NCBI GenBank assembly: GCA_949358305.1
Contig: OX442322.1
Coordinates: 10,280,243 to 10,344,242, forward strand
DNA from: Strigamia acuminata
Taxonomy: Eukaryota; Arthropoda; Chilopoda; Geophilomorpha; Linotaeniidae
Length of the DNA: 64,000 nt
Reading direction: 5' to 3'
Within the stretch, counting starts at the first letter, position 1. Each line of letters starts with the position of its first letter. The notes beneath the pieces were generated by a model. That model ran no database searches. It was given only the letters and a program-made list of their open reading frames with translations, and had not been told where the DNA came from. The position numbers and the translations under genes are program-made. Positions 1 through 12,271 of this stretch are shown here, one piece after another.

Positions 1-263
1 GCGTGTTTCATTGTCACTGTGAACAAGAGGTCGCAGTTGGCTTGCACAGTCATCTGACTAAGTCTTTCCTTTTTTCTTTATTCTCTGCTCTTAGCGGTTT
101 CGTGGGTTCATGTCAAGTCAGGGTGCGGTCAACGTCTTTGCGTGGCAGTGGCTGCGAATGGTTCGCATTGCCTGAGCTTCATGCTTTCTCGTTCTCTTTT
201 TCCTTCTTCTGGCGTGATCATGTTAGCTAGGTGGTCATGGCTTTGGGTAAGTGATTAGTTAGT

Positions 264-282
264 CACTCTTTGCGAAAGAGTG
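264..282 (+). other. Conserved perfect hairpin in Alpha internal region
   Basis: CACTCTTTGCGAAAGAGTG is an 8-bp perfect stem with a 3-nt loop. The same hairpin is found at 3274-3292, 7691-7709, 15259-15277, 28802-28820 and 37329-37347, once per Alpha internal region. In the last copy the only change is in the loop (GCG to GCA). A role in RNA packaging or dimerisation is inference. Confidence 0.6.
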
Positions 283-770
283 GTGCCTAGGTCTTGACGG
301 CTTTTTCTAGTTCTTCGTACGAATGCTGGGTGGTTGGTCAGACGATAGGTCTGGGTCAACGCATTCATTCCCTTATTTTGCATTTTTCTTGTTTTCTAGA
401 AAAGGGTCGTCTTTAATAGTTTAATAAGTTTGAGTTCGCAGCTCGTGTTTTTAGGCGGACGGAGGTTTCCGTGGTACGTTGCCACTTGAGCGCTGGCTCG
501 AGAACAACGAGGCGGTGAAGCCTGCCGTGTCTCAAGTTTGTTCCTTTTTGCGTTCCAAGTTTCTTCTAGTCGTCATGCATGTCATGTTCCTTGCGAGGCC
601 ATGCTCGATCAAGAGTTTTTGTGACAGTTTTCCTTTTTTCGACGACGTTTAGTTTTCGGTTCTGAGACTTCTAACCTCGGTGTTTGGTTGGACGATTGTT
701 TTGGACCAGCGCCTTTCCTCTCTGACAAGGATTTCCGTTCTCCCATTTTTAGTTTTCGTTTAGTTTAAGC

Positions 771-792
771 GTCTGTCTACGGGTTGACAGAC
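771..792 (+). other. Conserved 7-bp hairpin in Alpha internal region
   Basis: GTCTGTC and GACAGAC flank an 8-nt loop. The same stem is at 8196-8217 in Alpha-3 and in the other copies, with loop sequence TACGGGTT or TACGAGTT. Changes fall in the loop rather than the stem. Confidence 0.5.
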
Positions 793-1506
793 TGAGTTTT
801 CGGACAAGCTCCCGCAATGTTCTCACGTCGTTTTGGTTAGAAAACCCGTTCAGTCGGATTTTCTGAAGGTTCTTGCGTGTGCGCCACGTGTCTATTGGCG
901 ACGCCGTAGCCCCTTGGTGTCTGGACTAGGTCATCATGGCACGGCCCTTCTCTTTCTTCTCTCGTGTTCTAAGTTTTTTTTAGTGTCTATGGTTTTGCCT
1001 TCGCGACTTTCACAAAGTCAAGCTTGGCTTCGATACTTTTTCTTCCCGTGCTCTTGGTTTTGATGGGGAATTCCTTCAACAGTTTTCTGCCTTGCCTTCC
1101 CTTCTTCTTTGGCCGGCAACGCTGTTGCGAGCACGCGCAACATGGATTTTTTTGCTATCGCAATAGCGGATTTGCTTGAATTGATCAATTATTTAAGTTT
1201 GTGTTTAGTTAATAGTGCAGCTTAAGTTTTGGCTAAATGTTAAATGAATTTCGTGTAGTTTGTGACGTGGGAGTTATGTTTTACCTGATTTAAGCTGTCT
1301 TTCTTAAGGTAATCTTGTATTTTTCCTTTGATTCTTTGGAGTTTTACTGCTTGGATTCGTCCGAAGAGTTGCTGTTGTTAGTTCCTAAGTTAGTTCATTT
1401 ATTTGAAACACTTTGTCTTAATTTATTACGGTTTTGTGCCTTTTGTAATGATTTTATACTCGAAACTGTGTATTTTCTTGTATACGCTTTATCATTTTGT
1501 CACTAG

Positions 1507-2279
1507 TGTTTCTAGCAGTGCTTGAAGACCGTGTTGCACTCTAGAAGACATTAGAAAATGGTTAAAATAAATAACCCTATTTACCAGAACTTGTGAAGAA
1601 TCCCAAAGAAGAAAGTCCATTACAGGAAAAACCTTGATGTGAAACCTGTAAAGTGAGCTGCTGAACATGTTGGGATAATTCAATACTATTGTGCTCAAGT
1701 TAGCACACAAAAACGAATTTATTGTAAAGTTAAAATCTATCAAAACATTACATGAAAAAAGAGGAGAAAATTAACAAACTTAGGACTAGAAAAACTATAT
1801 AACAAGTCAGTGTAGTTGCTGCGCAACCTACAACAATTAGAGCAGCGGCTCTTAGCAACGAGTGGCAACAATCGCTCGCAAGAGGCGAATTGTCCCTCTA
1901 GTGACAAAATGATAAAGCGTATACAAGAAAATACACAGTTTCGAGTATAAAATCATTACAAAAGGCACAAAACCGTAATAAATTAAGACAAAGTGTTTCA
2001 AATAAATGAACTAACTTAGGAACTAACAGCAGCGACTCTTTGGACGAATCCAAGCAGTCAAACTCCAAAGAATCAAAGAAAAGATACAAGATTACCTTAA
2101 GAAAGACAGCTTAAATCAGGTAATTCACCACTCCTACTTCACAAACTACACGAAATTCATTTAGCATTTAGCCAAAACTTAAGCTGCACTATTAACTAAA
2201 CACAAACTTAAATAATTGATCAATTAAAGCAAATCCGCTATTGCGATAGCAAAAATCCATGTTGCACGTGCTCGCAACA
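1507..2279 (-). repeat. Alpha-2 3' LTR (773 bp)
   Basis: On the minus strand it starts TGTTGCGAGCACGTGCAACA and ends GCTAGAAACA. By eye it matches the 5' LTR at 12296-13068 along its length. Confidence 0.9.
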
Positions 2280-3446
2280 GCGTTGCCGGCCAAAGAAGAA
2301 GGGAAGGCAAGGCAGAAAACCGTTAAAGGAATTCCCCATCAAAACCAAGAGCACAGGAAGAAAAAGTACCTAACCAAACTCGACTTTGTGAAAGTCGCGA
2401 AGGCAAAACCATAAACACGAAGGCAACAAGCTGGTACCTAAACATCCGGGACCTCTAGGCGCTTCCTAGAGTCATGGGCGTCAAAGTCGGATCGCGGCCC
2501 ATAAAACACCGGAGAGACGAAAGAAAAGAGAAGTTGCGTTGCGGCGCACTTCCTTATCAACAACCAATAAAGACTAAAAGAAACTTAGAACACGAGAGAA
2601 GAAAGAGAAGGGTCATGCCACGATGACCTAGTCCAGACACTAAGGGGCTACGGCGTCGCCAATAAACACGTGGCGCACACGCAGAAAACCTTTAGAAAAT
2701 CCGACTGAACGGGTTTTCTAACTAAAACGACGTGAGAACATTGCGGGAGCTTGTCCGAAAGCTCAGTCTGTCAACTCGTAGACAGACGCTTAAACTAATG
2801 GAAACTAGAAGCAGGAAAACGAGAATCCTCGTCAAAGAGGAAGGGGTGCTGGTCAATAACACTTGCCTGACCACACACCAAGGTTCAAAGTCTCAGAACC
2901 GAGAACTAAACGTCGTCGAGGAAGGAAAACTGTCACAAAAACTCTTGACCGAGCATGGCCTCGCAAGGAACATGACATACATGAAGACCAGAAGAAACTG
3001 GGAACGTGAAAGAAAACTAACTTGATAAACGGCAGGCTTCACCGCCTCGTTGACCTCGAGCCCGCGCTCAAGTGGCCACGTACCACGGAAACCTCCGCCC
3101 GCACGAAAACACGAGCCGCGAACTCAAACTTATTAAACTATTAAAGACGACCTTTTTCTAGAAAACAAGAAAAATGCAAACTAAGGGAATGAATGCGTTG
3201 ACCCAAACCTATCGTCTGACAACCACCCAGCATTCGTACGAAGAACTAGAAAATGCCGTCAAGACCTAGGCACCACTCTTTCGCAAAGAGTGACCAACTA
3301 ACAACTTACCCAAAGCCATGACCACCTAGCTAACATGATCACGCCAGAAGGAGGAAAAAGAGAACAAGAAGGCATGAAGCTCAGGCAATGCGAACCATTC
3401 GCAGCAACTGCCACGCAAAGGCGTTGACCGCACCCTGACTCGACAT

Positions 3447-4219
3447 TGTTGCGAGCACGTGCAACATGGATTTTTGCTATCGCAATAGCGGATTTGCTTT
3501 AATTGATCAATTATTTAAGTTTGTGTTTAGTTAATAGTGCAGCTTAAGTTTTGGCTAAATGCTAAATGAATTTCGTGTAGTTTGTGAAGTAGGAGTGGTG
3601 AATTACCTGATTTAAGCTGTCTTTCTTAAGGTAATCTTGTATCTTTTCTTTGATTCTTTGGAGTTTGACTGCTTGGATTCGTCCAAAGAGTCGCTGCTGT
3701 TAGTTCCTAAGTTAGTTCATTTATTTGAAACACTTTGTCTTAATTTATTACGGTTTTGTGCCTTTTGTAATGATTTTATACTCGAAACTGTGTATTTTCT
3801 TGTATACGCTTTATCATTTTGTCACTAGAGGGACAATTCGCCTCTTGCGAGCGATTGTTGCCACTCGTTGCTAAGAGCCGCTGCTCTAATTGTTGTAGGT
3901 TGCGCAGCAACTACACTGACTTGTTATATAGTTTTTCTAGTCCTAAGTTTGTTAATTTTCTCCTCTCTTTTCATGTAATGTTTTGATAGATTTTAACTTT
4001 ACAATAAATTCGTTTTTGTGTGCTAACTTGAGCACAATAGTATTGAATTATCCCAACATGTTCAGCAGCTCACTTTACAGGTTTCACATCAAGGTTTTTC
4101 CTGTAATGGACTTTCTTCTTTGGGATTCTTCACAAGTTCTGGTAAATAGGGTTATTTATTTTAACCATTTTCTAATGTCTTCTAGAGTGCAACACGGTCT
4201 TCAAGCACTGCTAGAAACA
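3447..4219 (+). repeat. Alpha-3 5' LTR (773 bp)
   Basis: It starts with the near-palindrome TGTTGCGAGCACGTGCAACA, followed by the hairpin GCTATCGCAATAGC, and ends GCTAGAAACA. An AATAAA lies near 4003. An intron-like segment is at 4142-4185. A 63-codon ORF at 3637-3828 is conserved only because the LTRs are near-identical, so I do not call it a gene. Confidence 0.92.
4142..4185 (+). other. Intron-like 44-nt segment in Alpha LTR
   Basis: GTAAATAGG, then a T-rich stretch with TTTTAAC, then TGTCTTCTAG. The homologous segments at 33674-33717 and 26064-26107 are also 44 nt and begin GTAAGTAGG, a consensus 5' splice site. Splicing is inferred only. Confidence 0.35.
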
Positions 4220-4223
4220 AAGT

Positions 4224-4250
4224 TGGTGCCGTTTTGCTTGACCAGGATGC
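4224..4250 (+). promoter_or_regulatory. Alpha-3 primer-binding site (tRNA-His-like)
   Basis: Four bases after the LTR the sequence reads TGGTGCCGT, an insert TTTGCT, then TGACCAGGAT. Without the insert this is TGGTGCCGTGACCAGGAT, the complement of the 3' end of arthropod-type tRNA-His as I recall it. Position and TGG start fit an LTR-element minus-strand primer site. Confidence 0.6.
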
Positions 4251-4773
4251 TAGCCCAGTGTCGTCAGGTTGCCGTGAGTTCGAAAATGGGTGACATCGCC
4301 GCCATTTTCGGAAACAAGATCGGTAATTGCAGTGGAGGCTGCCAGCGCTTAGTGACGACAGACGCATCGTGTGAAGCCAGCGCATTCACAAGCGCAATGC
4401 GGGTGGCTGTCGGTCAAATCGAGAATTGCTGCTCGGGATGGCGAAATTCGTCTCAGATTCGCCCAGTACGAGTGCGTCGTATGGCGGAATGCAGCGACCA
4501 CTTCGGGATCGTCGATGGAGAGAGTTTCGGCAAGATTTTCCAGGATTTCGTGTGCCCAGTTCGTTGGACAGTACGAGGCTGTGTCCACACAGACGTGCGC
4601 CGTCTCACAAGCGACGCGGTCAAGATTCCAGTCGAGTTGTTTCTTCAGCAGCAGAGCGAGTTCTCTCAGTTGTACCGGACAGTCCCGCCAAAAGATTCGT
4701 GCCGTCAGCGCACACAGAATGGTCACCGAGTTTGGAAGAGTCACTCTTCAAGCGTCAGTCGGCCGCCAGTTAT

Positions 4774-4786
4774 ACACAACGCAATG
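4774..4786 (+). promoter_or_regulatory. ACACAACGCAATG motif, Alpha-3 (tRNA-His anticodon complement)
   Basis: This 13-mer is identical in all eight leaders in the window that retain the region. CACAACGCA is the reverse complement of TGCGTTGTG in the animal tRNA-His anticodon arm. It lies about 555 nt after the LTR. See the findings for the bipartite-primer hypothesis. Confidence 0.55.
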
Positions 4787-7700
4787 TACTAGAGTCGGCA
4801 ATGAAGATTTCGTTTTTTTGTCGATTATATTTTCTCGTTTTCATCAAATGTTAATTTTAAGGTTTTTGGGGGAAATTGTGGTTGTTTTGGGAGTTTTGGG
4901 GCGTTAGTTCTGTTTCATGCTTCTGCATACGTCGTTGTGCAAGTGTAGCTAGTTTCCACGCCTATTTGCGCCTTGTTTGGAGTCCCCTTAAACCCTAAAC
5001 TTCTGTTTTTGCCCTCCTCGCTTACGGTTAGGTTGCTATTGTCCTCAGTTCATTGTTTAAGTGCCAAAGAATGATTTGTACGTATTTATTGGCTTTCTGT
5101 GTCTGGATTTAATAAGGGAGTCCAATTTTCTGATCGCATTTATGCCTGTGCTGGTTAATAGCTTTATTCTTTGTTCACTCACGTTTTTGGTAAGAATTTT
5201 TGGTTTAATATGTGAGAAGCAAAGCTACTTGTTTCCAAGTTTCTCTTTTTAAACGAGTTTGCCAATTTATCACGTTATTAGCTCTTTGGACTTGAGTTCT
5301 TTGATCTCCCGGGGTTTTTCCCTTTTTCGTGTAGTCTTTTTAAGAAATTTTTAGGCTTAATGACAGGAGCGTCGTCACATTTGCAAATTTTTAGTGGTGT
5401 TGGCCAGTTAGTCGTCAGCTCGGGGTCGATTAACTCCCGCTTTTGGCTTTCTGCCCTACGCTAAAGTTAAATTACTAGCTATTGTGAGCCAACCAGTTCC
5501 TTTTCCTCGTCCTTCCCGCCTATCAGAGCGGCGGTCAGGGGGGTCCTTGAGTGATCTGGCTTCTTCTCGTCATGTGAGCCTGCTCTTGTGTTTGGAATGT
5601 GGACGACCTCTGGTCTTTACGTTTTGTGTCCAATGTTTTTCGTGTGCCGCACGAGTTTCCTCGTGAGCTCTGGTGTCGATCATCTCTCCGCTTCGGGAGA
5701 GGGCACACCCGTTTGTATTCGTGTGTTTGTAGAACGTTTCTTGTTTTTAGAACAAGATTCGTTCTTTTGCTGCTCATGTCTTGCTGAGCGAGCGCTGGCC
5801 CGCGAGGTCAGTCGGTTCTTACCTGTCCGTCAATCTCTGCTAGGTTAGATTGTTATACGACTTGTTTGCAAGTGGGTTTGGATTTAGATAGGCGTGTGAC
5901 TTCTGTCGGTGCTGGAAGTTTAGAGCAGCCGATCCGCACCGCCCACTGGGCAAGTCCAGTTTCTGTTGTTGACCGCTGCACCCAGTGTCTACCGCTGGTG
6001 ATGTACGTTCTGCATTTTCGCTTTCTCTTCGTGGAAACGTCCGTAGCGTTTCATGAGTCTTCATTAGTGATTAGTCTCGCCTTTTATCGTTTAAAAAAGG
6101 GAGTTTAGTTATTCTAGTTCTTTGGGGCAACCTTAGAATTTGGACATTTTAGCTTATTCGTTTAGGAAATAGCTTGCTTGCTATTTTTGGGTTGCGGCTA
6201 GCTAGCGTGGCGTTAGGGTATAGGTACTTGTTTTGGATGGTCGTTTTTGCTGTGCACAGCAAGGACTGCCATTCGATGTGTTACAGAGGGCAGGTTTGCA
6301 CTGCCATACTCTGTTAGATGTCGTGTCCGAGACAAAGTCCCTGCGCCTTTTGGCGGCCCCTATTTCTACGTTTGCTTCCCGCGACTGAGTAGTTGTTGTT
6401 AGTCTTTCATCCCTAGCTCTGCAGTGAGGCAGACATGCACTAGGCAGGGAGCCCACTCTAGGATGGGTCGAAGGACGTGTGTGTGCGGCCTTCTTGGCGC
6501 CGGCACTCGGCAACACGTTTTAGTCATTGGACAACACGTGCTTTCAGTAGAGTGGCGATTTCCGGAAGTCGGCTTGCTGATCGACGATGTGGTCAATGGG
6601 TATGTGAGCGAGTCAATTGTCGACTTGCAGTTGCTTACCGGTTCCAGTAATGCGGTTGGCAACTGGCAAGTCCTTCTGCTCATGTCTATGTGTGACGCCC
6701 CTCGCAATCAGGGACGTCAAGCAACCCCCCCTCTTCTCTCGTTTCTCGGTTCAATCATATTGGTTCCGACTCGGGGTGGGCCAAGCGTTCATACAGTAGC
6801 CTCCTTATTGGAGCATGGGGTTTTAACTAGATCTAGTTTCTATTTCCCTCTCGGTTAAAGAAGTTTCAGTCTTCGTGGTAGTCTGCTCACAACAGGCTAC
6901 ACGGTGGCCCGAGTGCGGACGTGCAGTCCATCGGGTACCTCCTTGTTCAAGGCGCATTCGTAAAGCGCAGCACGGTTGAAAGATAGCCACCGGTTTTAAT
7001 TTCTTTTCAACGACGTGATTAGTTTTCGTGCAGGAAGTGTAGCTTCGCTTCATTTGGTTGCAGTTGCACTGCTTCCAACGTTTTTCCGTATCGTTTGACA
7101 CCTGTTGATCTTCAAAAAGAAGCAGGTCCCTTTCCTTTCTTTTCTTGTGGGGAGGAAATGGATTGATTATTTGGGTACGGACTTTTTCCCTCTTCGAAAA
7201 AAAAAAAAAAAGCAGAAAGTTTAGTGTTTTGGAATTCCTGCTGGTTTTCACAGTTCCAGTTTGTTAGTTTCCTTTGTGAGGCCATACTTGGCCAATAGCT
7301 TTAGTGATAATATTGACGTTTTTGCCGGTATTTATTTGCACGGAACGTGCTCGTTTTTTTTTTAGATAATTGAACCGTTTCTTCTCTTGTTAGTTAGATA
7401 AAGTTGTGGTCGATGGGTCAGCGTGCGCGTGTTTCCTTGTCGCTGTGGACAAGAGGTCGCAGTTGGCTTGCTCAGTCACCTGACTAAGTCTTTTCCTTTT
7501 TTCGTTATTCTTCGCTCTTAGCGGTTTCGTGGGTTCATGTCGAGTCAGGGTGCGGTCAACGCCTTTGCGTGGCAGTTGCTGCGAATGGTTCGCATTGCCT
7601 GAGCTTCATGCCTTCTTGTTCTCTTTTTCCTCCTTCTGGCGTGATCATGTTAGCTAGGTGGTCATGGCTTTGGGTAAGTTGTTAGTTGGTCACTCTTTGC

Positions 7701-8703
7701 GAAAGAGTGGTGCCTAGGTCTTGACGGCATTTTCTAGTTCTTCGTACGAATGCTGGGTGGTTGTCAGACGATAGGTTTGGGTCAACGCATTCATTCCCTT
7801 AGTTTGCATTTTTCTTGTTTTCTAGAAAAAGGTCGTCTTTAATAGTTTAATAAGTTTGAGTTCGCGGCTCGTGTTTTCGTGCGGGCGGAGGTTTCCGTGG
7901 TACGTGGCCACTTGAGCGCGGGCTCGAGGTCAACGAGGCGGTGAAGCCTGCCGTTTATCAAGTTAGTTTTCTTTCACGTTCCCAGTTTCTTCTGGTCTTC
8001 ATGTATGTCATGTTCCTTGCGAGGCCATGCTCGGTCAAGAGTTTTTGTGACAGTTTTCCTTCCTCGACGACGTTTAGTTCTCGGTTCTGAGACTTTGAAC
8101 CTTGGTGTGTGGTCAGGCAAGTGTTATTGACCAGCACCCCTTCCTCTTTGACGAGGATTCTCGTTTTCCTGCTTCTAGTTTCCATTAGTTTAAGCGTCTG
8201 TCTACGAGTTGACAGACTGAGCTTTCGGACAAGCTCCCGCAATGTTCTCACGTCGTTTTAGTTAGAAAACCCGTTCAGTCGGATTTTCTAAAGGTTTTCT
8301 GCGTGTGCGCCACGTGTTTATTGGCGACGCCGTAGCCCCTTAGTGTCTGGACTAGGTCATCGTGGCATGACCCTTCTCTTTCTTCTCTCGTGTTCTAAGT
8401 TTCTTTTAGTCTTTATTGGTTGTTGATAAGGAAGTGCGCCGCAACGCAACTTCTCTTTTCTTTCGTCTCTCCGGTGTTTTATGGGCCGCGATCCGACTTT
8501 GACGCCCATGACTCTAGGAAGCGCCTAGAGGTCCCGGATGTTTAGGTACCAGCTTGTTGCCTTCGTGTTTATGGTTTTGCCTTCGCGACTTTCACAAAGT
8601 CGAGTTTGGTTAGGTACTTTTTCTTCCTGTGCTCTTGGTTTTGATGGGGAATTCCTTCAACGGTTTTCTGCCTTGCCTTCCCTTCTTCTTTGGCCGGCAA
8701 CGC

Positions 8704-9476
8704 TGTTGCGAGCACGTGCAACATGGATTTTTGCTATCGCAATAGCGGATTTGCTTTAATTGATCAATTATTTAAGTTTGTGTTTAGTTAATAGTGCAGC
8801 TTAAGTTTTGGCTAAATGCTAAATGAATTTCGTGTAGTTTGTGAAGTAGGAGTGGTGAATTACCTGATTTAAGCTGTCTTTCTTAAGGTAATCTTGTATC
8901 TTTTCTTTGATTCTTTGGAGTTTGACTGCTTGGATTCGTCCAAAGAGTCGCTGCTGTTAGTTCCTAAGTTAGTTCATTTATTTGAAACACTTTGTCTTAA
9001 TTTATTACGGTTTTGTGCCTTTTGTAATGATTTTATACTCGAAACTGTGTATTTTCTTGTATACGCTTTATCATTTTGTCACTAGAGGGACAATTCGCCT
9101 CTTGCGAGCGATTGTTGCCACTCGTTGCTAAGAGCCGCTGCTCTAATTGTTGTAGGTTGCGCAGCAACTACACTGACTTGTTATATAGTTTTTCTAGTCC
9201 TAAGTTTGTTAATTTTCTCCTCTCTTTTCATGTAATGTTTTGATAGATTTTAACTTTACAATAAATTCGTTTTTGTGTGCTAACTTGAGCACAATAGTAT
9301 TGAATTATCCCAACATGTTCAGCAGCTCACTTTACAGGTTTCACATCAAGGTTTTTCCTGTAATGGACTTTCTTCTTTGGGATTCTTCACAAGTTCTGGT
9401 AAATAGGGTTATTTATTTTAACCATTTTCTAATGTCTTCTAGAGTGCAACACGGTCTTCAAGCACTGCTAGAAACA
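8704..9476 (+). repeat. Alpha-3 3' LTR (773 bp)
   Basis: It matches 3447-4219 along its length. It is preceded by TTCTTTGGCCGGCAACGC and followed by the ACAT target duplication. Confidence 0.92.
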
Positions 9477-12271
9477 ACATGAACCCACGAAACCGCTAAG
9501 AGCGAAGAATAACGAAAAAAGGAAAAGACTTAGTCAGGTGACTGAGCAAGCCAACTGCGACCTCTTGTCCACAGCGACAAGGAAACACGCGCACGCTGAC
9601 CCATCGACCACAACTTTATCTAACTAACAAGAGAAGAAACGGTTCAATTATCTAAAAAAAAACGAGCACGTTCCGTGCAAATAAATACCGGCAAAAACGT
9701 CAATATTATCACTAAAGCTATTGGCCAAGTATGGCCTCACAAAGGAAACTAACAAACTGGAACTGTGAAAACCAGCAGGAATTCCAAAACACTAAACTTT
9801 CTGCTTTTTTTTTTTTTTCGAAGAGGGAAAAAGTCCGTACCCAAATAATCAATCCATTTCCTCCCCACAAGAAAAGAAAGGAAAGGGACCTGCTTCTTTT
9901 TGAAGATCAACAGATGTCAAACGATACGGAAAAACGTTGGAAGCAGTGCAACTGCAACCAAATGAAGCGAAGCTACACTTCCTGCACGAAAACTAATCAC
10001 GTTGTTGAAAAGAAATTAAAACCGGTGGCTTTCCTTCAGCCGAGCTGCGCTTTACGAATGCGCCTTGAACAAAGAGGTACCCGATGGACATCGCATCCGC
10101 ACCCGGGCCACCGTGTAGCCTGTTGTGAGCAGACTACCACGAAGACTGAAACTTCTTTAACCGAAGGGGAAATAAAAACTAGATCTAGCTGAAACCCCAT
10201 GCTCCAATAAGGAGGCTACCGTATGAACGCTTGGCCCACCCCGAGTCGGAACCAATATGATTGAACCGAGAAACGAGAGAAGAGGGAGGGTTGCTTGACG
10301 TCCCTGATTGCGAGGGGCGTCACACGTAGATATGAGCACAAGGGCTTGCCAGTTGCCAACCGCATTCCTGGAACCGGTAAGCAACTGCAAGTCGAGAATT
10401 GACTCGCTCACACACCCATTGACGACATCTTCGATCAGCAAGCCGACTTCCGGAAATCGCCACTCTACTGAAAGCAAGTGTCGTCCAATGGCTAAAACGT
10501 GTTGCCGAGTGCCGGCGCCAAGAAGGCCGCACACACACGTCCTTCGACCCATCCTAGAGTGGGCTCCCTGCCTAGTGCATGTCTGCCTCACTGCAGAGCT
10601 AGGGATGAAAGACTAACAACAACTACTCAGTCGTGGGAAGCAAACGTAGAAATAGGGGCCGCCAAGAGGCGCAGGGACTTTGTCTCGGACACGACATCTA
10701 ACAGAGTATGGCAGTGCAAACCTGCCCTCTGAAACACATCGAATGGCAGTCCTTGCTGTGCACAGCAAGAACGACCATCCAAAACAAGTACCTATACCCT
10801 ACCGCCACGCCAGCTAGCCACAACCATAAAATAGCAAGCAAGCTATTTCCTAAACGAATAAGCTAGCGAAAATGCAGAACGTAACATCACCAGCGGTAGA
10901 CACTGGGTGCAGCGGTCAACAACAAAAACTGGACTTGTCCAGTGGGCGGTGCGGATCGGCTGCTCTAAACTTCCAGCACCGACAGAAGTCACACGCCTTT
11001 CTAAATCCAAACCCACTTGCAAACAAGTTGTGTAACAACCTAAACTAACAGAGATTGACGGACAGGTAAGAACCGACTGACCTCGCGGGCCAGTGCTTTC
11101 CCTGCAAAACACGAGCAGCAAGAGAACGAATCTCGTTCTAAAAACAAGAAACGTTCTACAAACACACGAATACAAACGGGTGTGCCCTCTCCCGGAGCGG
11201 AGAGATGACCGACACCAGAGCTCACGAGGAAACTCGAGCGGCACACAAAACTAAAACCGAGAACGGCGGGCTTCGACCGCCTCGCTGGTCCCGGACTGGC
11301 CTCATAACACCAGCGTCCGATCACCAATGACTAGCGGAAACCCCCAACTGAAAGGACCCCGAGCTGTGAACCCGGACCTTCTTGAAACAGACAAAAGCAA
11401 AAACAGATAGAGCCCCTTATAGAAGGCGGGACTCTGCAATAAGACGCAACATCATGAAAAAAAGGAGAGAGCAGATCACGAGGTATGACTCGTGCATCGC
11501 TACTCCGGCCACAAGAGCCATGGGACAGATTTCCCATCTCAACACGAAACCCCCTTTTTAACGGTAAAGGAGAAATTCGATTAACAACTGCTAAACGAAC
11601 TAAACGAAAAAGCCAAACGAATATAAGGCTAGCGGCAGAACATACTGGCGAACTCGTCTACAAGGGACCTGACAATCAAAACTTGAAGAGAACTAACTAT
11701 ATTAAGCATGAATCGGACTGAAAATCTCACCAAACGTGAGCAAATCGAGTAAAGCTAATAAATATACACTTGGCGGCAAAACTGTTCGACCGATGAGCGC
11801 ATTGGGCAGTCCTATCATGTTGCACAAGTGGCGCTGCTTCTTTCTGCTCGGTGAAAGATCGTCAATTGATCCCGGAGTGGCCACTGGAAACGGCAGACTC
11901 GATGATCGCCAACTTGACTGACGGCGCTCAGGTACGAACTGCATGGATGGCGACGGCGACCCACAGACTCGCACACGACCCACTGGAAGCTCCCGAGACA
12001 AATTTCGCCATCCTGTGCGGCGATTCTCGTCCCGCTTGTCAGCAATACACGCGGCGCTGGCCTCTCGCAACGAGGCGGTCACCACCTCATGCTGTGGCGC
12101 AAATCGCTTGTCTCCGTTGCATTTGACGACCACTCGCTGCCTAAGCACCTGACGTACTCGCACACGATGCGCCTGAGAGTGTTTGAGCACACTCAAAACT
12201 CGCTTGATGACCATCTGCACGGCGGCATTCGAATATGGCGGACTTGCCTTTTCATCTCGAAATTCGGCCGA

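Larger units (their letters stand above)
1..1506 (+). mobile_element. Alpha-1 LARD element, 3' part: internal region then 3' LTR (broken)
   Basis: Positions 1-1122 match the 3' half of the internal region of the complete Alpha copies (for example 7430-8703 and 37065-38187). They contain no credible ORF. The 3' LTR starts at 1123 with TGTTGCGAGCACGCGCAACA, just after the box TTCTTTGGCCGGCAACGC, and runs to 1506. There it is cut by Alpha-2 with a CTAG duplication. The LTR resumes at 13073-13127, is cut again by Beta-1, and resumes at 25806-26141, where it ends CTAGAAACA. The three pieces sum to about 775 bp, as expected for this LTR subfamily. The 5' half of the element lies outside the window. 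Confidence 0.85.
3447..9476 (+). mobile_element. Alpha-3 complete LARD element, nested in Alpha-2
   Basis: This is a full-length 6030-bp element with 773-bp LTRs at 3447-4219 and 8704-9476 that look identical by eye, so insertion was recent. ACAT is duplicated at 3443-3446 and 9477-9480; deleting the element restores the Alpha-2 internal sequence. The 4484-bp internal region (4220-8703) has a primer-binding site, the ACACAACGCAATG motif, conserved hairpins and a 3' box next to the LTR, but no gag, protease, RT or integrase. It must use proteins supplied in trans. It is opposite in orientation to its host element. Confidence 0.93.

Noticed and set aside
2732-3025. 97-codon ORF repeated at 7958-8251, 14717-15010 and 28256-28516
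   Set aside because: Antisense to the elements, highly charged low-complexity translation, truncated in Alpha-6. Persistence reflects recent copying.
3637-3828. 63-codon ORF repeated in every Alpha LTR
   Set aside because: It lies within the LTR and is conserved only because LTRs are near-identical. Hydrophobic, T-rich translation, no domain.
3983-4792. 269-codon ORF crossing the Alpha-3 LTR end into the leader (similar: 11702-12532, 18108-18989, 31686-32507, 33554-34423)
   Set aside because: It reads through LTR end, primer-binding site and leader. Length and sequence differ among copies through indels, no Gag-like features, and several overlapping ORFs are open in the same place, consistent with GC-rich leader sequence.
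6424-6858. 144-codon ORF on the sense strand of Alpha internal regions, kept in Alpha-2, -3, -4, -5 and -6 (also 10157-10591, 16109-16543, 29645-30079, 36070-36528)
   Set aside because: No known domain. Nucleotide differences between copies mostly change the amino acid (for example GTC to GCC, CAA to CGA, GTG to TTG in a row), which is not the pattern of a selected protein. The opposite strand is also open for 102 codons.
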